This document shows, piece after piece, positions 1 to 12,519 of a stretch of DNA of 64,000 nucleotides. Both the position numbers and the translations under genes were made by a program. The DNA comes from Portulaca oleracea (Eukaryota; Streptophyta; Magnoliopsida; Caryophyllales; Portulacaceae), in the NCBI GenBank assembly GCA_029582165.1, contig CM055871.1, positions 30,178,802 through 30,242,801 on the forward strand, read 5' to 3'. Every line of letters starts with the position of its first letter. Within the stretch, counting starts at the first letter, position 1. The notes beneath the pieces were generated by a model. The model had not been told where the DNA came from. It saw only the letters and a program-made list of their open reading frames with translations, and ran no database searches.

Positions 1-600
1 GCTTTTTGTCCCCATCACACTTCACTCGTCCCCATATCTGGTATTGTTGTGCATATATATATTATAAAAGATTGAACCTTTTTTCTTTAATTATGTGAAG
101 CCGATAATATGATGAAAAGTTCGCATAAAAAAATACTTAATTCTATAAATTAACAGTTAGACAAAGAAAAGAAAAAAAGAATCCTGAAATAGCACATATA
201 AAGAGTACAACTAAATAGGAAAATTAACAGTAGGAAAAGCTAAAAGAAGGCAATCATCAAACAAATTTAAAGAGGTTTTCCACATTACAGAGCTTGTTAA
301 ACAAGTTCACAAGATTGCAACAAAGTCAATGTCTAGTCCTTCCTTCAAATGTCTTTCTTTCCATTTGCAACATCTTCATCTTATTGATTGTTTTTTATGT
401 TTTGTCTTAAAAAATCCACATTATTACCAGTCTCGGCAGCATTGCATACAATTAGATCATTGAGGGAGTGATTGTTGTCATCACATTCCATCGAATTGAC
501 CATATTGATCATCCTATCATCTCAGCTCACCATTCTATTCATAGCTTGCTTTTTATTCCCTCATTAAACACCCAAACTCTTTAAAGTAACAACAACCTTG
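1..600. other. AT-rich non-coding DNA at the window edge
   Basis: No gene, RNA or clear repeat is recognised. If the ILR1-like gene at 6663-16780 is intact, this stretch is part of its second intron. It may also hold the 3' remainder of the LINE remnant that starts near position 1700 on the minus strand. Confidence 0.4.
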
Positions 601-1700
601 CAAGTCGCTTGTCTTACCAAATGCCACTTGGATTTAAGCATTACATTCTCCTTTCTTTTCCATGCGTCAACGACTTACCCAACCTCGGGGAAAGAGTCCG
701 CAAAATCCGGAGGCAAGTTAGGATCAAAGTCAACAGAATTGGAACTATCCACAATAGTATGAGTATGGTCACTATCAGAACTAGCCACCACTCCGCTGAC
801 ATCATCACAGCCAAGCTGAGTTCCCTTATAAGACAATCTCTGTAGGACATCTCAGATGCAAACTTATAAGGGAAACTTAGAGTAAATCTCCTTAAGAGCA
901 GTAGGAGTTGTGATTGTTTTACTAGCATTGAAATCGATCGCTATAACATCGGGAGGGTCCTTATCACGATCGATAATCTTTTCAACATCATCAATAGGCA
1001 CTAGATTCTCAAGACTTTCAGCAACAACCTGTACAGAGTCAACAACCATGCCTTTGGAAGCTGGAAGGATGAAACTCCACATTCTGGCTAGCCTTAGGGA
1101 CCCATCTCTACACTTTCCGAACCTTGCATGCTTACGACTGTTTAAGTTGGAGGGAAATTCTTTTTACAAAATTAACCGAAGAAACATTCATCTTATGACG
1201 ACCCACAACTCTACCATTCATGAAGGTAATTGTTCTATCTTTCTCAAAGTTATATTCAAACCTCACAAAACCAAATTTCAATCTACACCTACCAACTTTA
1301 GTGGGATGTAGGCATCAACAATGATACCAAAATCAATAAACAACTCCTTCAACCTCCCATTACCAACATCAACATGTAAATTTTCACAAAAATAGAAAAG
1401 GATCGTTGTTCATTTTTTATGATCACCAAGAAAGAATAAATCATTATAAGTAAACTAGCCATTAAAAGCTATAACCGGGATAACAGGACTATCGAACAAC
1501 CCTCGAAGGATCGAGAACAGGTGAATAAACTTATCCCTTTAGCCTCAAGAACTTTTTAATCATAACCGAGATTTCACTACCCCAATCCAAGGAGGGTAAG
1601 GATGCAAAATCAGAGGAGTCTCTAACAATAGAAATGGAAAATATCAAAGAAGATAATTAACTCACTCTTCAATTCTTAACATCTGAGTTGAATGACAAAA
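600..1700 (-). pseudogene. Decayed LINE ORF1 with an RNA-recognition motif (BNR-type)
   Basis: Read on the minus strand from about 1440 down to 1150, the translation gives an RRM in two frames. An RNP2-like FSIFVK is followed, after a frameshift, by GRLKELFIDFGIIVDAYIP. After another shift comes an RNP1-like RLKFGFVRF and then FMNGRVVGRHKMNVSSVNF. This order (RNP2, helix, RNP1, LNG-type loop, VSFA-like end) is the RRM seen in ORF1 of plant L1-subclade LINEs first described in beet. Downstream (1082-641) are acidic, poorly conserved frames ending in stops. At least two frameshifts and many stops make it a relic. No ORF2 (endonuclease or reverse transcriptase) is seen to the left. The family call comes from the motif pattern; the exact ends are uncertain. 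Confidence 0.6.
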
Positions 1701-1794
1701 ATTTAAAATAAGAAATCCACCTTCATTGAATCCTAACGTGTCAAGACCACCCAGCAGTGCAAACTCCGTTTACAACAATCAAGATAGCCACTTA

Positions 1795-1946
1795 GGGTGG
1801 AGGAAATCGCAAAATACCGCAACTCACCGCAACCTACCGCAACTCCCACAAATTACCATTATCTTTTTACTATTTCTACCGCAAGTTACCGCAATCTACC
1901 ACAACTTACCGCACCGCAAATTAACCGCATAAAAGAACGGTGCCTA
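1795..1946. mobile_element. Partial PIF/Harbinger-like MITE (truncated copy)
   Basis: Dense CCGCAA/TACCGCAA repeats end in CCGCATAAAAGAACGGTGCC followed by TAG. This matches the right end of the MITE family at 13545, 14514, 55873 and 56269 (terminal GGCCCCGTTCTTTTAT in inverted form). The left terminus is not recognisable, so this is a truncated or diverged copy. Confidence 0.45.
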
Positions 1947-3077
1947 GATAGGATTAGCTTTTCTAATAACTTACTTTCATCAATACATTAAAATTTTAAA
2001 TTTTTTTATGGTAGAATTTAATGGTACTTACACTTTTCAACTATGATAGTTGAAAAAAAAAAACAACTTTGGTAGAATATCCTTCAAATATTAAATTTTA
2101 TAAAAAAATTATATCTCAAAAAATAAGATTACTTATTGTAACAAGTTATTTAATCCATATATATTAATTTCGATTTTCTTAAAGGTATATTTTAGGGTAA
2201 TTATATATTTCAACCACAGTAGAATCTAGCGAAAAATATGGTTAGTTTTGTTTTAATAAATAAAGTAACAATCATTCTATTATGACCTATTGACAAATTC
2301 TCCTGCCCATCCATTCAATTGAACATAAGTAACATTGGTAGTAAAATGTTCAGTTTTTTCTCCAATTGTTCAAAACTATTAATATGCTGAAAAAATTGCA
2401 TTAGAAAAACAGTAAAATAGCAAAATTAACAGTATAAGAAAACAATAATAAACACCGAATACATGTTAAACAGATAGGTTTAAGCTTGCTAGGGATGGAG
2501 AAAATTATTTGATGTTATGTAGTACCTAAATTATAAAGTTTATGTATCATTTTCTTGTGAATGTCCTTATTTTTGTGATAGTTGTTGAGTCTTAATTTCC
2601 CAACTACCAAAAATTTACCTTCATAAGTTGTAAGACCCTTTCTTCTTCTCAAAAGGCAAAGCAAGTACGTACAATTTCAGGCCTACAACATGTTACCCTC
2701 ACATGAAAATTGTGGGTACCTATCTCATGAGGTCATGGATGAGCTCTTTGCTACCTGATTTTGACCTCATCAAATTGTACGCTTCAATATCTCACTTTCA
2801 ATTGCTTTTTCCATGTAATAGTCTTAGAAGCTACCTCATCTAAATATGACACTTAGAGTCTATAAGAGTCATGGGTAAATTGTAAGTTTGTAAATATTGG
2901 TAGATAAATTACATATAAAAAAAATTGAATTTTGTTGACTATTCACATACATTGATTAAAATTCACCTAAAATTATCGAAAATTACCAAAAAAGTATTGA
3001 AAAATAATTAAACATTTATCAAAAATCATCAAAACTTATTTACCTTACCTTACCTTACCCAAGGATATGACGGACTC
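1947..3077. other. AT-rich intergenic or intronic DNA, no feature seen
   Basis: No reading frame with recognisable content and no clear terminal repeats. Short runs of ACCTTACCTTACC near 3040 are simple sequence. If the ILR1-like gene continues left of the window, this is intron. Confidence 0.4.
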
Positions 3078-3080
3078 TTA

Positions 3081-3491
3081 GGCCCTGTTCGGCAAAATTA
3101 GTGTTTTAAATAGCGGATAGAGGTTTATGTAGCGGATAGCGGTTTAAGCAGTGAATAGCGGTTTAAGTAGCGGATAGCGGATGACTGTTCAAATGAAAAT
3201 TTTGTTCGGTAAATTTAACGGTTGAATTAACAGACGAATGTGAATTGACATAAAAGGATATGAATAATTTTGAAAGATAAAATTTTCGAAGGGTATTTCT
3301 TGACTGAAAAATATGAAACGCTATACTCCAAACTCTAAACGTTAACTTTATTAGCGTTTCACAAAACGCTCTTCAAAACGCTAAACGCTCTTCAAAACGC
3401 TAGCCTACCGAACACTAATATTTATGCAATTAGAGTTTTGACTTGGTCAAAACGCTAAACGCTACCCCAAACGCTACTGCCGAACACAGCC
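3081..3491. mobile_element. PIF/Harbinger-like MITE, 411 bp
   Basis: The left end GGCCCTGTTCGGCA and the right end TGCCGAACACAGCC are inverted repeats. The element is flanked by TTA on both sides (3078-3080 and 3492-3494), a 3-bp target duplication typical of PIF/Harbinger (Tourist-like) elements. Inside are repeats of AGCGGATAGCGGTTTA on the left and their inverse (AAACGCT) on the right, so the subterminal regions are also inverted. No coding capacity, so it would need a transposase in trans. Confidence 0.75.
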
Positions 3492-3735
3492 TTAGTTGAT
3501 TCTCACGATATTTGATGTCACTTGTTGATTGATAATTTCTTATGTGAATATTTTATTAACAACCCATTATAACATTATACTTTTATGATAGTATTTTTCG
3601 TTACAAATTTAATTGTTGTAATTTTATATAACAAGTCATCGTATATATTGATAAATTTATGGTTAGAATTTTTAAAGTTTGACAACACAATTTTCAAAGA
3701 CGACAATTAATATATATGGAACGGAGGGAATATTT
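3492..3735. mobile_element. Remnant with a Stowaway-like right end
   Basis: The right end reads GGAACGGAGGGAATA, the inverse of the CTCCCTCCGTTCC terminus of Stowaway MITEs. The body aligns by eye with 14866-15095 (shared ATTCTCACGAT/TTGTCACGAT, ATTATACTTTTA and AGACGACAATT blocks), so both belong to one family. In both cases a PIF-like MITE sits immediately to the left and the left terminus is missing. Confidence 0.4.
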
Positions 3736-4500
3736 TATATGTCACCTAGGTCTTCATGCTAAAAAAAATAATTATTAATATCTTAAATTTATATAATGAT
3801 TCATCATATAAAATTGATATTATTTGATTTATAATAAAAATAATATTCAAAAGAAAAATTGTATATATCATGGTGCCATGTACTTTAGGGATTTGAATTG
3901 AGACAAATTGTACTTTAAATTTGTCATAGAGCACCAAAATATAAATGTGTTGGATTTCAGTATATCACCATTGAGTTGAATGAGACCAACTTAGTGAATT
4001 GTCTACATGACATCACCATCGAGCTACTGTAATACAATTAACACAAATTTTGGTATATTGAATCCAATAACAAATTTTTGAGTTTACTGCAATCCAACTA
4101 TGATAAAGTTTGGTCTACTGAAATCTAATAACAAACATGTCATATGAACAATCCACTAAGTTATCACAGTTTGGTGCACTGTGATACAAACCTAAAGTAC
4201 AACTTGTCACAATCGAAATCCTTCAAGAACAATACACTACGATCTAATTTCCCTATTCAAAAAGTATAACATTGTACTTTATTTATAAAGATCTTATATG
4301 AAAATTTATTGATTAAAGATGAACTTAAAAAGAAGTACATGATAGATAAAAAAGAGAGAGAGACTAAAACCTAAGTTAATTTTCTAAATAAAGTAGTAAG
4401 TTTGTTTTGGCATTACCACTTCCATTTCAAAGTAGTCGAGGTATCTTCATTAATCGGAGTGCGATGTAAAATTATAGGTATATTTCTTTTTTAATAGTCA
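3736..4500. other. AT-rich DNA with no recognised feature
   Basis: Contains the repeated phrase AATTTTGGTATATTGAATCCAATAACAAA and diverged copies (about 3950-4180), a weak tandem arrangement of 60-70 bp units around 'tactg..atccaataacaaa'. No terminal repeats or coding potential are seen. Confidence 0.35.
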
Positions 4501-6032
4501 CAGCACAAACACACCCTGATTTGACTATGAAATTTGATGTATACAATGTCAAAGTGCGCTATAAAAGAGCTCTTCCTTTCTTACATAGAGGGATGGTGCA
4601 AAATGCTAGAACGGATTTGGAGATAGATTTGAAATTTGAATCGAAGAATAAAGTTGCGTTGAGGGAACTAAAAAAGTTGGAAGAGGAGCATGGATCTTCC
4701 CAAGATAGGCGTGGTGGTATCCAAACTATCTCTTCAAACCAGAAGGCTTTCAATCCACTCGGGAATCATAGCCACAATGGAGATTAAGGGAAACTCTAAT
4801 AAGCTTAGCACCTCTACGTCAATGCAGGGTGATATTCCCCCAAGATTAACGCGGATAGTCTATGAATTTAATCAAGAATGTCCGCCTAAGCAGCGAATTC
4901 CTATGAAAAATGTTATTATGGCAGAAGTGGGAATGGTCATTGGACAAAAAGTTAAGGATGGATATGGAGTTTAGGATGGTATTAAGGATGAGCAGTTGGG
5001 AATTAACTCTTCAGATCAACAATTTCATTCTAATTCTACTTGTGAAAAGTCTACTAATGCTAGGTGTCAAGAAGGAGCTAGCTAGGTTAATGGATGTGGG
5101 TAGCTCTTCTTGTTTATCACCTTCCAGTGAAGGGATAATGGAGGATAACTCTACTGTTAGAGTGGAGGCAAGATCCACTGATGATAAGGAAATGACTTCA
5201 GTAGAGACAAGTGACGATATTAGTGAGACAGATATGGTTGTATTCTCATGTTCAAGAAAACCATGCAGTTCTCTTACCATTCCAAGAAAGGTATATCAGA
5301 AAGTTGTGGAGGGAAAGAAAGTAAGTTTTTCCAGTAGGACATGTCAAAGATTCTTAACAATTTCTATAAAGTCAACTTCTATCTCGGTGGAAGAATCTAT
5401 AGTGGGAAGGAGGAACATATAGAGAAAGATGTATCATGTGTCGGTATGATCAATCAAAATTCGATGCACAAGTTGGAACAGAATGGAAGATGAAGATAGT
5501 GACATAGAAAGTGTTGGATCATTCTCTCCATTGGATGATGAAAACAATGCAAAACAGTTACAGATTAGAGATGAAAATATCTTTTGCTTCAATTTTGTTC
5601 GCCATTGTTCGACGAGGAAGCGAGCAAACATAGAGGATTGGTCATCAAGAAGCAAGAGCAAAAACATAACTAATATCACGAAACCCTCCAAAGCGAGTAA
5701 GCATTCTTCCAAAAGATCTGTTGATTCTAAAGTATTTTTTCGTGCAGGAATCTGGTGGTTGCGTGCTTAAAAGGGAAAATGAAAATGGAGAACATAGAGG
5801 ACGATACGTTATGCCCAGTCAAGAAGCGACGTTTAGAAAATAACCTGTATAATAAATATTTAGGTTCGAGTTTAATGCACGATGGTTGTAATGCTAATAG
5901 TGATGCTTGTAGTCTAGCTATTGAGTGAGGAACTTGCTCTGATGTTCTCCTCGCTCTTAGCTTGACTTCTTTGTAATCTTTTTGTGTTGTGAATAGTACG
6001 AACTCTTTTGGTAAAAAAAAAATTAAAAAAAA
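4501..6032 (+). pseudogene. Degenerate retroposon-like coding remnant with a poly(A)-like tail
   Basis: A chain of overlapping plus-strand frames (4521-4787, 4690-4974, 4910-5422, 5483-5770, then to about 5932) reads as one decayed hydrophilic protein broken by frameshifts. It is Lys/Ser/Glu-rich with an acidic stretch (MEDEDSDIESVGSFSPL) and a basic C-terminal part (SSRSKSKNITNITKPSK). After the last stop comes a T-rich trailer (TTGTAATCTTTTTGTG) and a short A-rich tail at 6010-6032. This layout fits ORF1 or the 3' part of a plant LINE-type retroposon on the plus strand. No diagnostic RRM, zinc knuckle or RT motif was found, so the family is inferred only. Confidence 0.35.
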
Positions 6033-6662
6033 CAAGGTTTGCAAAGTTCAACAATACAAGTAAACAGATATGTTGCGAAAGATAAAATAAATAAGGATTG
6101 AAAAGGCTTCTCGCTTATACTTTGAATACTTGTGTGTTGATCTTTACCTTTAACAACCAATAATTACGGAAAAAAGGAGTTATTCATAAAATTAAATTAG
6201 TTGCCCATTTGAAATCAACATCTTATATTTATTCACCCATTTTTATCGTGATCAATACTAAATTAATTTGATTTATTACAACTTGAAATAAAATTTGATT
6301 AGAGTAAACTATTTTAGAGAAACAAATTTGCCCAATGTCCAATTTGTTCGGACCAAAATGATCTTAACCTAGATTATTGAGAGCCTTAGTCTAGTTCAAT
6401 CTTACTAACTAGCAGTATGTGCTTATTATACTCTTCAAAACTCTATCGATTAAATAACTTGATCTTTATATAACGATATTTTTAGAGTTCATTAATATTA
6501 ATCGCTTTTTATATTTTGGTTTGATGCATGGAATAATAATGTATATATCTAAATCTCTCACATATAATATCAATGAAATTATATTGAAATTTATTATTGT
6601 TGTGGTTGATATTTGTACAAGGAGTTCTAGATAATGATGCGAGAGTTAGAAAAATTTGTTAC
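6033..6662. other. AT-rich DNA, likely intron 2 of the ILR1-like gene
   Basis: No coding signal. On the minus strand this lies directly downstream of the splice donor of exon 2 (GT at 6661-6662). No third exon encoding the expected FQPAEE block of M20D hydrolases is visible on the minus strand from here to position 1. Confidence 0.4.
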
Positions 6663-6788
6663 CTTTAAAAAATGTTCACGAGACTTAAGTATTTTGGCAG
6701 CACCAAGAAGCATGGCAACATGTGCATCGTGCCCACAAGCATGCATTTTCCCATCCACTTTGCTCTTATACTCCCATTCCACCGCTTC
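6663..6788 (-). CDS. ILL6-like: IAA-amino acid hydrolase ILR1-like, coding exon 2
   Basis: This 126-bp exon on the minus strand (42 codons, phase 0 at both ends) encodes [19 protein letters not shown] followed by [20 protein letters not shown]. The CGHDAH block is the signature metal-binding site of the M20D amidohydrolases (plant ILR1/IAR3/ILL family), giving the Cys and His ligands of the dinuclear metal site. It is preceded by an acceptor (TGTAG at 6789-6793) and followed by a donor (AAAG then GTAAC). It joins in frame to exon 1, which ends ...MDALPIQ, exactly where family members read DALPIQE. These enzymes release free auxin or jasmonate from amino-acid conjugates, usually in the ER lumen. 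Exons carrying the FQPAEE block and the C-terminal His are not in the window. I chose ILL6-like because of the long N-terminus and the EAVEW...HVAM wording; the family is sure, the subfamily is not. Confidence 0.88.
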
Positions 6789-8394
6789 CTACATGCACCC
6801 CACAATTTCTTTTTTAAGGAGAAATTAAAAAAGATCTTATTTCATTTAATTAATATTCAAACTGATTATATACCTCAATAATTGGAGATACATATCAAAT
6901 CGGTGCATAACATTATCTAAAGAAACTTTTAAAATATCAAATAACATAAACATCATTGATATAATTCAGAGAAGAAACAAAATGAAACACAGATAACAAA
7001 AAAAGACAAAAAAAAATAAACAATATTATATCCCTAACACAGTCTAAATCATTGGTTGGGTGGAATCTATACTACATATTAAAATAAAGATGTTGGTTCA
7101 CACCTATTTCATCCGTTCGAAAATTATTCATAAATTGTGTTGTGCTTAGGATACCTAACTTGTTTCACGTTCCTATAGCAAACACCTCAACCAAAAGTTG
7201 TAATGCATTATTAATTAATACATACATCTCAATTTTGCCCCTTGGTTTACAACATTCTCCCCTTTCAAGAATCCAAGATTTTTCTTTTTTTTTCTTTCTC
7301 CTTTTCCTTTTTAGTAGTCATTGGAGAAAAGTTAAGGTGATCTTCTTTGAATTGAATAAAATGAGATTTAGATGGATTAGATTGAATTTAATTGATTTGG
7401 ATTGGATAAGTTATGATACTTTTTTTGGAAATCATATTTTTAAAGATGATACTTTTTTAGGGAATTATGTAAAATTTAGATTGAATTGGATTGGATTAGA
7501 TTGAAAAAAGTTAACAATCAAAAGAACAGGGCCTAAGTCAGTTGGCCCAGTTAGATTAACCACGATTTATTTTATCACTCATCAACAGTAGCCAATGGCC
7601 ACGGGGAACATGTTCGGTTCTTTTCCTTTCATACAACACTCAATTTCTAAATTCGAACAATTATTGGATTCCAATACAAAATTTATTTGTTCTTTCTAAT
7701 ATTTTATAATATTTTAACTCTTTAAATTTATCTAAATTTATTCAATTTTACTTTATTCTTTTAAAGGCCCAACCAACATTCGTCATTTGATTTCTACATT
7801 GAATAAATTTGACCGTCCATCGAACTTCGATTTTAAGATAATCACCAACAAACTTAACAACTCAGAGAGCAATGAGTAACTATAAATTGTCCTTGACAAG
7901 CATAACTTATCAACTTCAAACAAAAAATGAGGATTGTCTAGGGTGAAAAAGAAACTCAAACAAAAAAATCCAAAATACTTGAAAAAGACATCGTATTAGA
8001 TTATTCTAGTATAAAAATCTAGATAATCAATAAAACATACTCAGGTAAAAATGACAAATTAAAAAGAAGGATAAAGTTTATCACCTCTTTACAACACATA
8101 AATAGGCATTGTTTCAAGGTAACTAGCTCTTATAAGAAAACCATGTATCTAATATCTCCCTATAACATTCTCCACTTACATATCCAAATATCGTTTTTTA
8201 AATTTTGGCCAACTTCACTTCTATTATACCTCCTCTAAAATTTCAATAACCTTATAACAGAACAGTGTTTTACACCAAAAATTGATCTTAGATAGAAAGT
8301 ATGGAAAATAGGAGTCATTTAATCATTTTAAGACCCTAGATTACTACCTTTTTTAATGGGCAAAATTTGCACATTTATCAAATGAAAATGATAA

Positions 8395-8766
8395 ACATCT
8401 TGTTGTAAGATGGTTCTTAACCATCTTACATCTCATTTAAATTACTCATAAAGTTAAATATAAGTGTATTTAAATTTTTATAAAGGTATGTTTTATTACT
8501 TTGAGGGTTATTATAACCTATAAACAATATAAAAATATTTATTTATTTATACTTTTTCATAAATATAAAATTATGCATAAAATGTGCATTTTCTACTATG
8601 ATTGATAAAGTTAGCTATTATTTATATTTTTTTGACTTAGCAAATAAGTATTATACTCTTGTAGTTGATAAATATATATAATTATTAGAGAAATATTATT
8701 AAAAATTAACAAAATGTGAAATATATACAATTTAAGATGGTTATTAACCATCTTTAGTCAAGATGT
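8395..8766. mobile_element. Fold-back MITE with hairpin-rich ends
   Basis: The left end ACATCTTGTTGTAAGATGG continues TTCTTAACCATCTTA. The right end, read in reverse, is ACATCTTGACTAAAGATGG continuing TTAATAACCATCTTA. The inverted ends each contain a small palindrome (AAGATGGTT..AACCATCTT). The interior is AT-rich and non-coding. The target duplication is not clear. Confidence 0.55.
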
Positions 8767-8881
8767 GTGTCATTGTCCTTTATCAAAAACCAAACCAATC
8801 GAACTTGTATCTAATTTTTTTCCCTTTTTATCAATTGTTTAAATTCCCAAAATGACTAAATTGAAATTTTTTTAATTTAAG

Positions 8882-9265
8882 GTCATGTTCTTTAGTTGAG
8901 TCAGGCCTAACTAACCTAATTTAATTTAACTTAACTTAACGTAACTTATCAGTCTTATCATTACCTAACATAACCTAACCTAACTCCCTAAAAATCATCT
9001 AAACTAAAAATAACTTTTTAAATAAAAAGGAAATTAAAATAAAATTATTTTAATCTCAAATCAATCCACTTTTTCTAATACCTATAATTTTCTTTCCATT
9101 TATTTTCCCTAAAATATTCAAATTTTATTAATAAAATATTTCCACCCAACAGCTAACTTAACTCAAATCAATCATATCATTTCGTATCCTATCTTTTTAT
9201 TTCCTTTCCTTTCCATCCATTTCCTAATCTAACCAACCTAACTTAAATCTAACCTAATCAAAAAA
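8882..9265. mobile_element. Possible MITE remnant, left end only
   Basis: Begins with GGTCATGTTCTTTAGTTG, similar to the GGCC-TGTTCTTT termini of the PIF-like MITEs nearby. It is followed by AACTTAACCTAAC-type repeats. The right terminus is not recognisable. Confidence 0.25.
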
Positions 9266-10276
9266 TAATATTTAAATATTAAAGTTATAATCAATAAATT
9301 TAGACTTGAATCGTGGTGTCAAATTCAACTGGACTTTTATTTCACATGAAATGAGATGTGACGACTGTTATAGATGATGGAATTCATATTTTAAGCAATA
9401 ATAATTTATAAAAGTTTTTATCAACTGTGGTCGGCACTAGCAATTATCGAAGCCTATGCTATCAAGTTGGAAATCACTTCCGCAATTCATTCTATAATCT
9501 ATAGATACAGTCAAATTACTAGTCATTGTATTACGACTACTGTCAACATGATACATAACAACCAAAACCAATCGAAAAGAAGTTGGCGTTCTTATCCACA
9601 ATTTGAGCATCAAGGTCATATATATAATAATTTGTGCAACTCTCGCATGAATTTTAGAGCATATACAGTACAGAATTTCTTCTCTCTTTTATCTCTCATT
9701 TTATCTTTATCTCTTTCCTGCTCACAACTCATTTAAATCATTTGTTGCAACATTCCACCAAATAATTCAAATGGGTGGTGAGTAGGAGAAAGATAGAGAT
9801 AAAATAAGAGAGTTTGCCCATGTTCTTAGGTAGACTCTCACAGTCTCAAATTTATCTTCATTTGAATTATTTTTATTTATATGTTAAGTAATTATTTTTT
9901 CTTGCACTAATGGTTTGTGATTTAACATTTTCAATATAACTTTTACCAATTTTATATCTATATTCTACCTTTCTTATAATTAACTTTTATCAATCCAAAT
10001 AATTTTATAATTATTTTCTAATTGTCACTTATCTAAAATCTCTGCAATCTCTCAAACTAAAAATATATATGGACAGATCGAAGGAATAGACAGGGCATTT
10101 CTCAACACGGAAAAACATATTTGAATAAATTTACCAAATTAAGTTAAAAATGTTTTATCCTTTTCAGAAACACCCTCGTAAAAATGTTACACGCATAAAA
10201 ATCTATTGAAATTTTACACACACACATAATACATACATATATATATATATAAAGAGTTTTTTAGAAATTAATTTTT

Positions 10277-10649
10277 GGGAAATTTCATTTGGTAGGCTTC
10301 AACTTTTGCCTATTCCAAATTGTCAACCATTTTTGAAATTATTCCAAATAGTAGACTTATTTTGAAAACTTAAAAAATTATTCCAAGTTTTTAAACACTC
10401 TAAAAACTATTCTTAGTTGTCAAACACTTTAGATATTATTCCAAATGAGTCGATTGTGAGATTGATAGGGAGAGCTAAATGAAATTGACAGAGGAGAAAG
10501 TTTTGCGAGCAATATTTTAACGGTACAAGAATTGAAGAAGCTCAAGAGATGGAATAATTTTTAAAATAAGCCTACCACTTGAAATAATTTTAAAAGTGGT
10601 TGACAACTTAAATAGGTAAAAATTGAAGTCTATCAAATGAAATTTTCCC
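10277..10649. mobile_element. Fold-back element with about 95-bp inverted arms
   Basis: The left arm (10277-10372) starts GGGAAATTTCATTTGGTAGG and includes ATTGTCAACCATTTTTGAAA. The right arm (about 10555-10649) is its inverse, ending TATCAAATGAAATTTTCCC and including TTTTAAAAGTGGTTGACAA. The roughly 180-bp centre is AT-rich and non-coding. Transcription would give a long imperfect hairpin. No clear target duplication is visible, so the superfamily is undetermined. Confidence 0.7.
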
Positions 10650-11465
10650 ATTCAAGCAAAAATTAAAATGGATGATCCACAATTTCAATCCATTAAAGAG
10701 ACAAAACATTGATGTCCATTAATTTCTTTTATTTTATTCCCCCCTGCGGTCTCAGAGATACTTACACCCCATAGCATTAGCAATTAGGCCCAAGGCATGT
10801 GATGTGGTGGAAATTGAAAACATAATAGAATAGAAAACTTTCTATTTCGGAGTGGAAGCCGTGGCCCTCACTTCATAATGCTGCAATTCCCCACTGCATG
10901 GGTTCCCATAAATAGCAATTATTTGAATTTTTGTTGCCCTATTATAACCAGTTTACATCTAGATTCTCTGGTCCCAAATATTTTTTAACAATTTATGCAA
11001 CACAAAGTTTAGTTAATAGTATATCAACCAATGGCTACATGACATCCCTTAGTTTCAGCCGACAAAACTTCCTATCACCTTTGTCACTCGATCCTTTGCT
11101 AGATAACTTTCAGCCGTCCATGAAATCTTTTGCCTATGCCCATCAAAAAAAAAAATGAAATCTTTTTGCTATGAATATTTATAATAGTTATCGATATTTA
11201 GAAGTTATTATACAAGTTAGCTGCAGATTTAAGTTAAGTTAATCTCGTATTTTCATTTTTATTTTCTTTTATGATCTACTCGTATTTGTTAAGTAATAAT
11301 TTTATTTCTTTTGAAGCAAAATACTAATTAAATTATTTTTTATTAAATTGGGTGAATTTTTCTCTAAAATCAAACACAACCTCATAATACTACTTTTTTT
11401 GGAATAAGATCATATACAAATTAAAATAAAAAACATAAATATATGGATGAGATCAACTTAGACAG

Positions 11466-11657
11466 TCCCTGTTCTTTTGCCAGGTATACTTAACTATCCT
11501 AACTTATCCTAATTTATCATAACCTAACACAATACACAATTCCAAAAAAAAAAAACATCCACTCTAAAAACACAATCCCCAAAAAAGCATCTAACTTATC
11601 CTAACTAATCCAAACCTAACTATCCTAACTTAAAAATAACTCATCCAAAGAACATGG
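11466..11657. mobile_element. Possible diverged MITE
   Basis: The left end (GTCCCTGTTCTTTTGCCAGG) and the right end in reverse (CCATGTTCTTTGGATGAG) share the TGTTCTTT terminus. The interior is built of repeated CTAACTTATCCTAAC-like words. Target duplication is unclear. Confidence 0.35.
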
Positions 11658-12257
11658 TAATATATGGCTAAGATTTATTTAGTTATAGTGGTTGTCCAAT
11701 ATAAATTTTTGGTTAAAAAATACACACATAACAACACGCATACATGCGCGTGTAATTATTGAATATACCTATCTATATAGTTGTAATTGTACAAGGCTGG
11801 CCCTGTTGTTTATATTGGTAGGTTACGTTTAACCATCCCTTAACATAATTGCCTTACTTTACCATCCAAAATGATAAGATTATACTTTTAGATAATTTAT
11901 TATCATGTTCTTTAACAAATTGTTTGGATTCAATCTAGGGGGGGGGGGGATGGAGGTGATTAGCATTAACCTCGTTTGGATATATTCGTGAAGGGAAAGG
12001 AGGGGAAGTATTTAAATTCTTTCATTATCCCTCTTTCCCCCTCATCTTAAGGGTTAAGAAAATAAAAGGAAAGAGAGGTAAAATGTTCCCCTCCCTTCCC
12101 TTTCCCCTTCCTCCACCCCCTATTTTTATTCTCCAAGAAGAAATGAATAATAACCTCCATTTCCCTCCCCTCCTCTTTCCTCCCCTCCAAAACAAACAGA
12201 CGGTAAGATTTATCCTAAAAATTTTATTTATGTAACTCCGTAATTTGCTTTGGTTAT

Positions 12258-12516
12258 GGCCATGTGTTCTTTAAGGTATAGGATTAATTAAGTTAGGGAA
12301 GGGAAGGGAAGGTAAGAAAAGGAAATTAGTAAAGTTAGATAAATGTCATATCATAAATTTCTTTTTTTATTTTTAAATGAATTCTGTTAGCTGAATAAAT
12401 AATTTTAAATATAAATTATCTGAAAGTAAATAATGCTCTTTTTATGATAACATAATATAAGGTAAAATTAGGTTAGGTTAGACAAGGATAATCCTACAAA
12501 GAAAAAGAACAGGGCC
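12258..12516. mobile_element. MITE, 259 bp, with TAT target duplication
   Basis: Left terminus GGCCATGTGTTCTTTAAGG; right terminus in reverse GGCCCTGTTCTTTTTCTTTG. Flanked by TAT on both sides (12255-12257 and 12517-12519). The termini resemble the PIF-like family elsewhere in the window, but the interior (GGTTAGG/AAGGTAAG words) differs. Non-coding. Confidence 0.6.
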
Positions 12517-12519
12517 TAT

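Noticed and set aside
7142..7504. 120-aa plus-strand frame rich in LDLDWI words
   Set aside because: It translates a degenerate GGATTGGATT repeat inside the large intron; no domain and no splice support.
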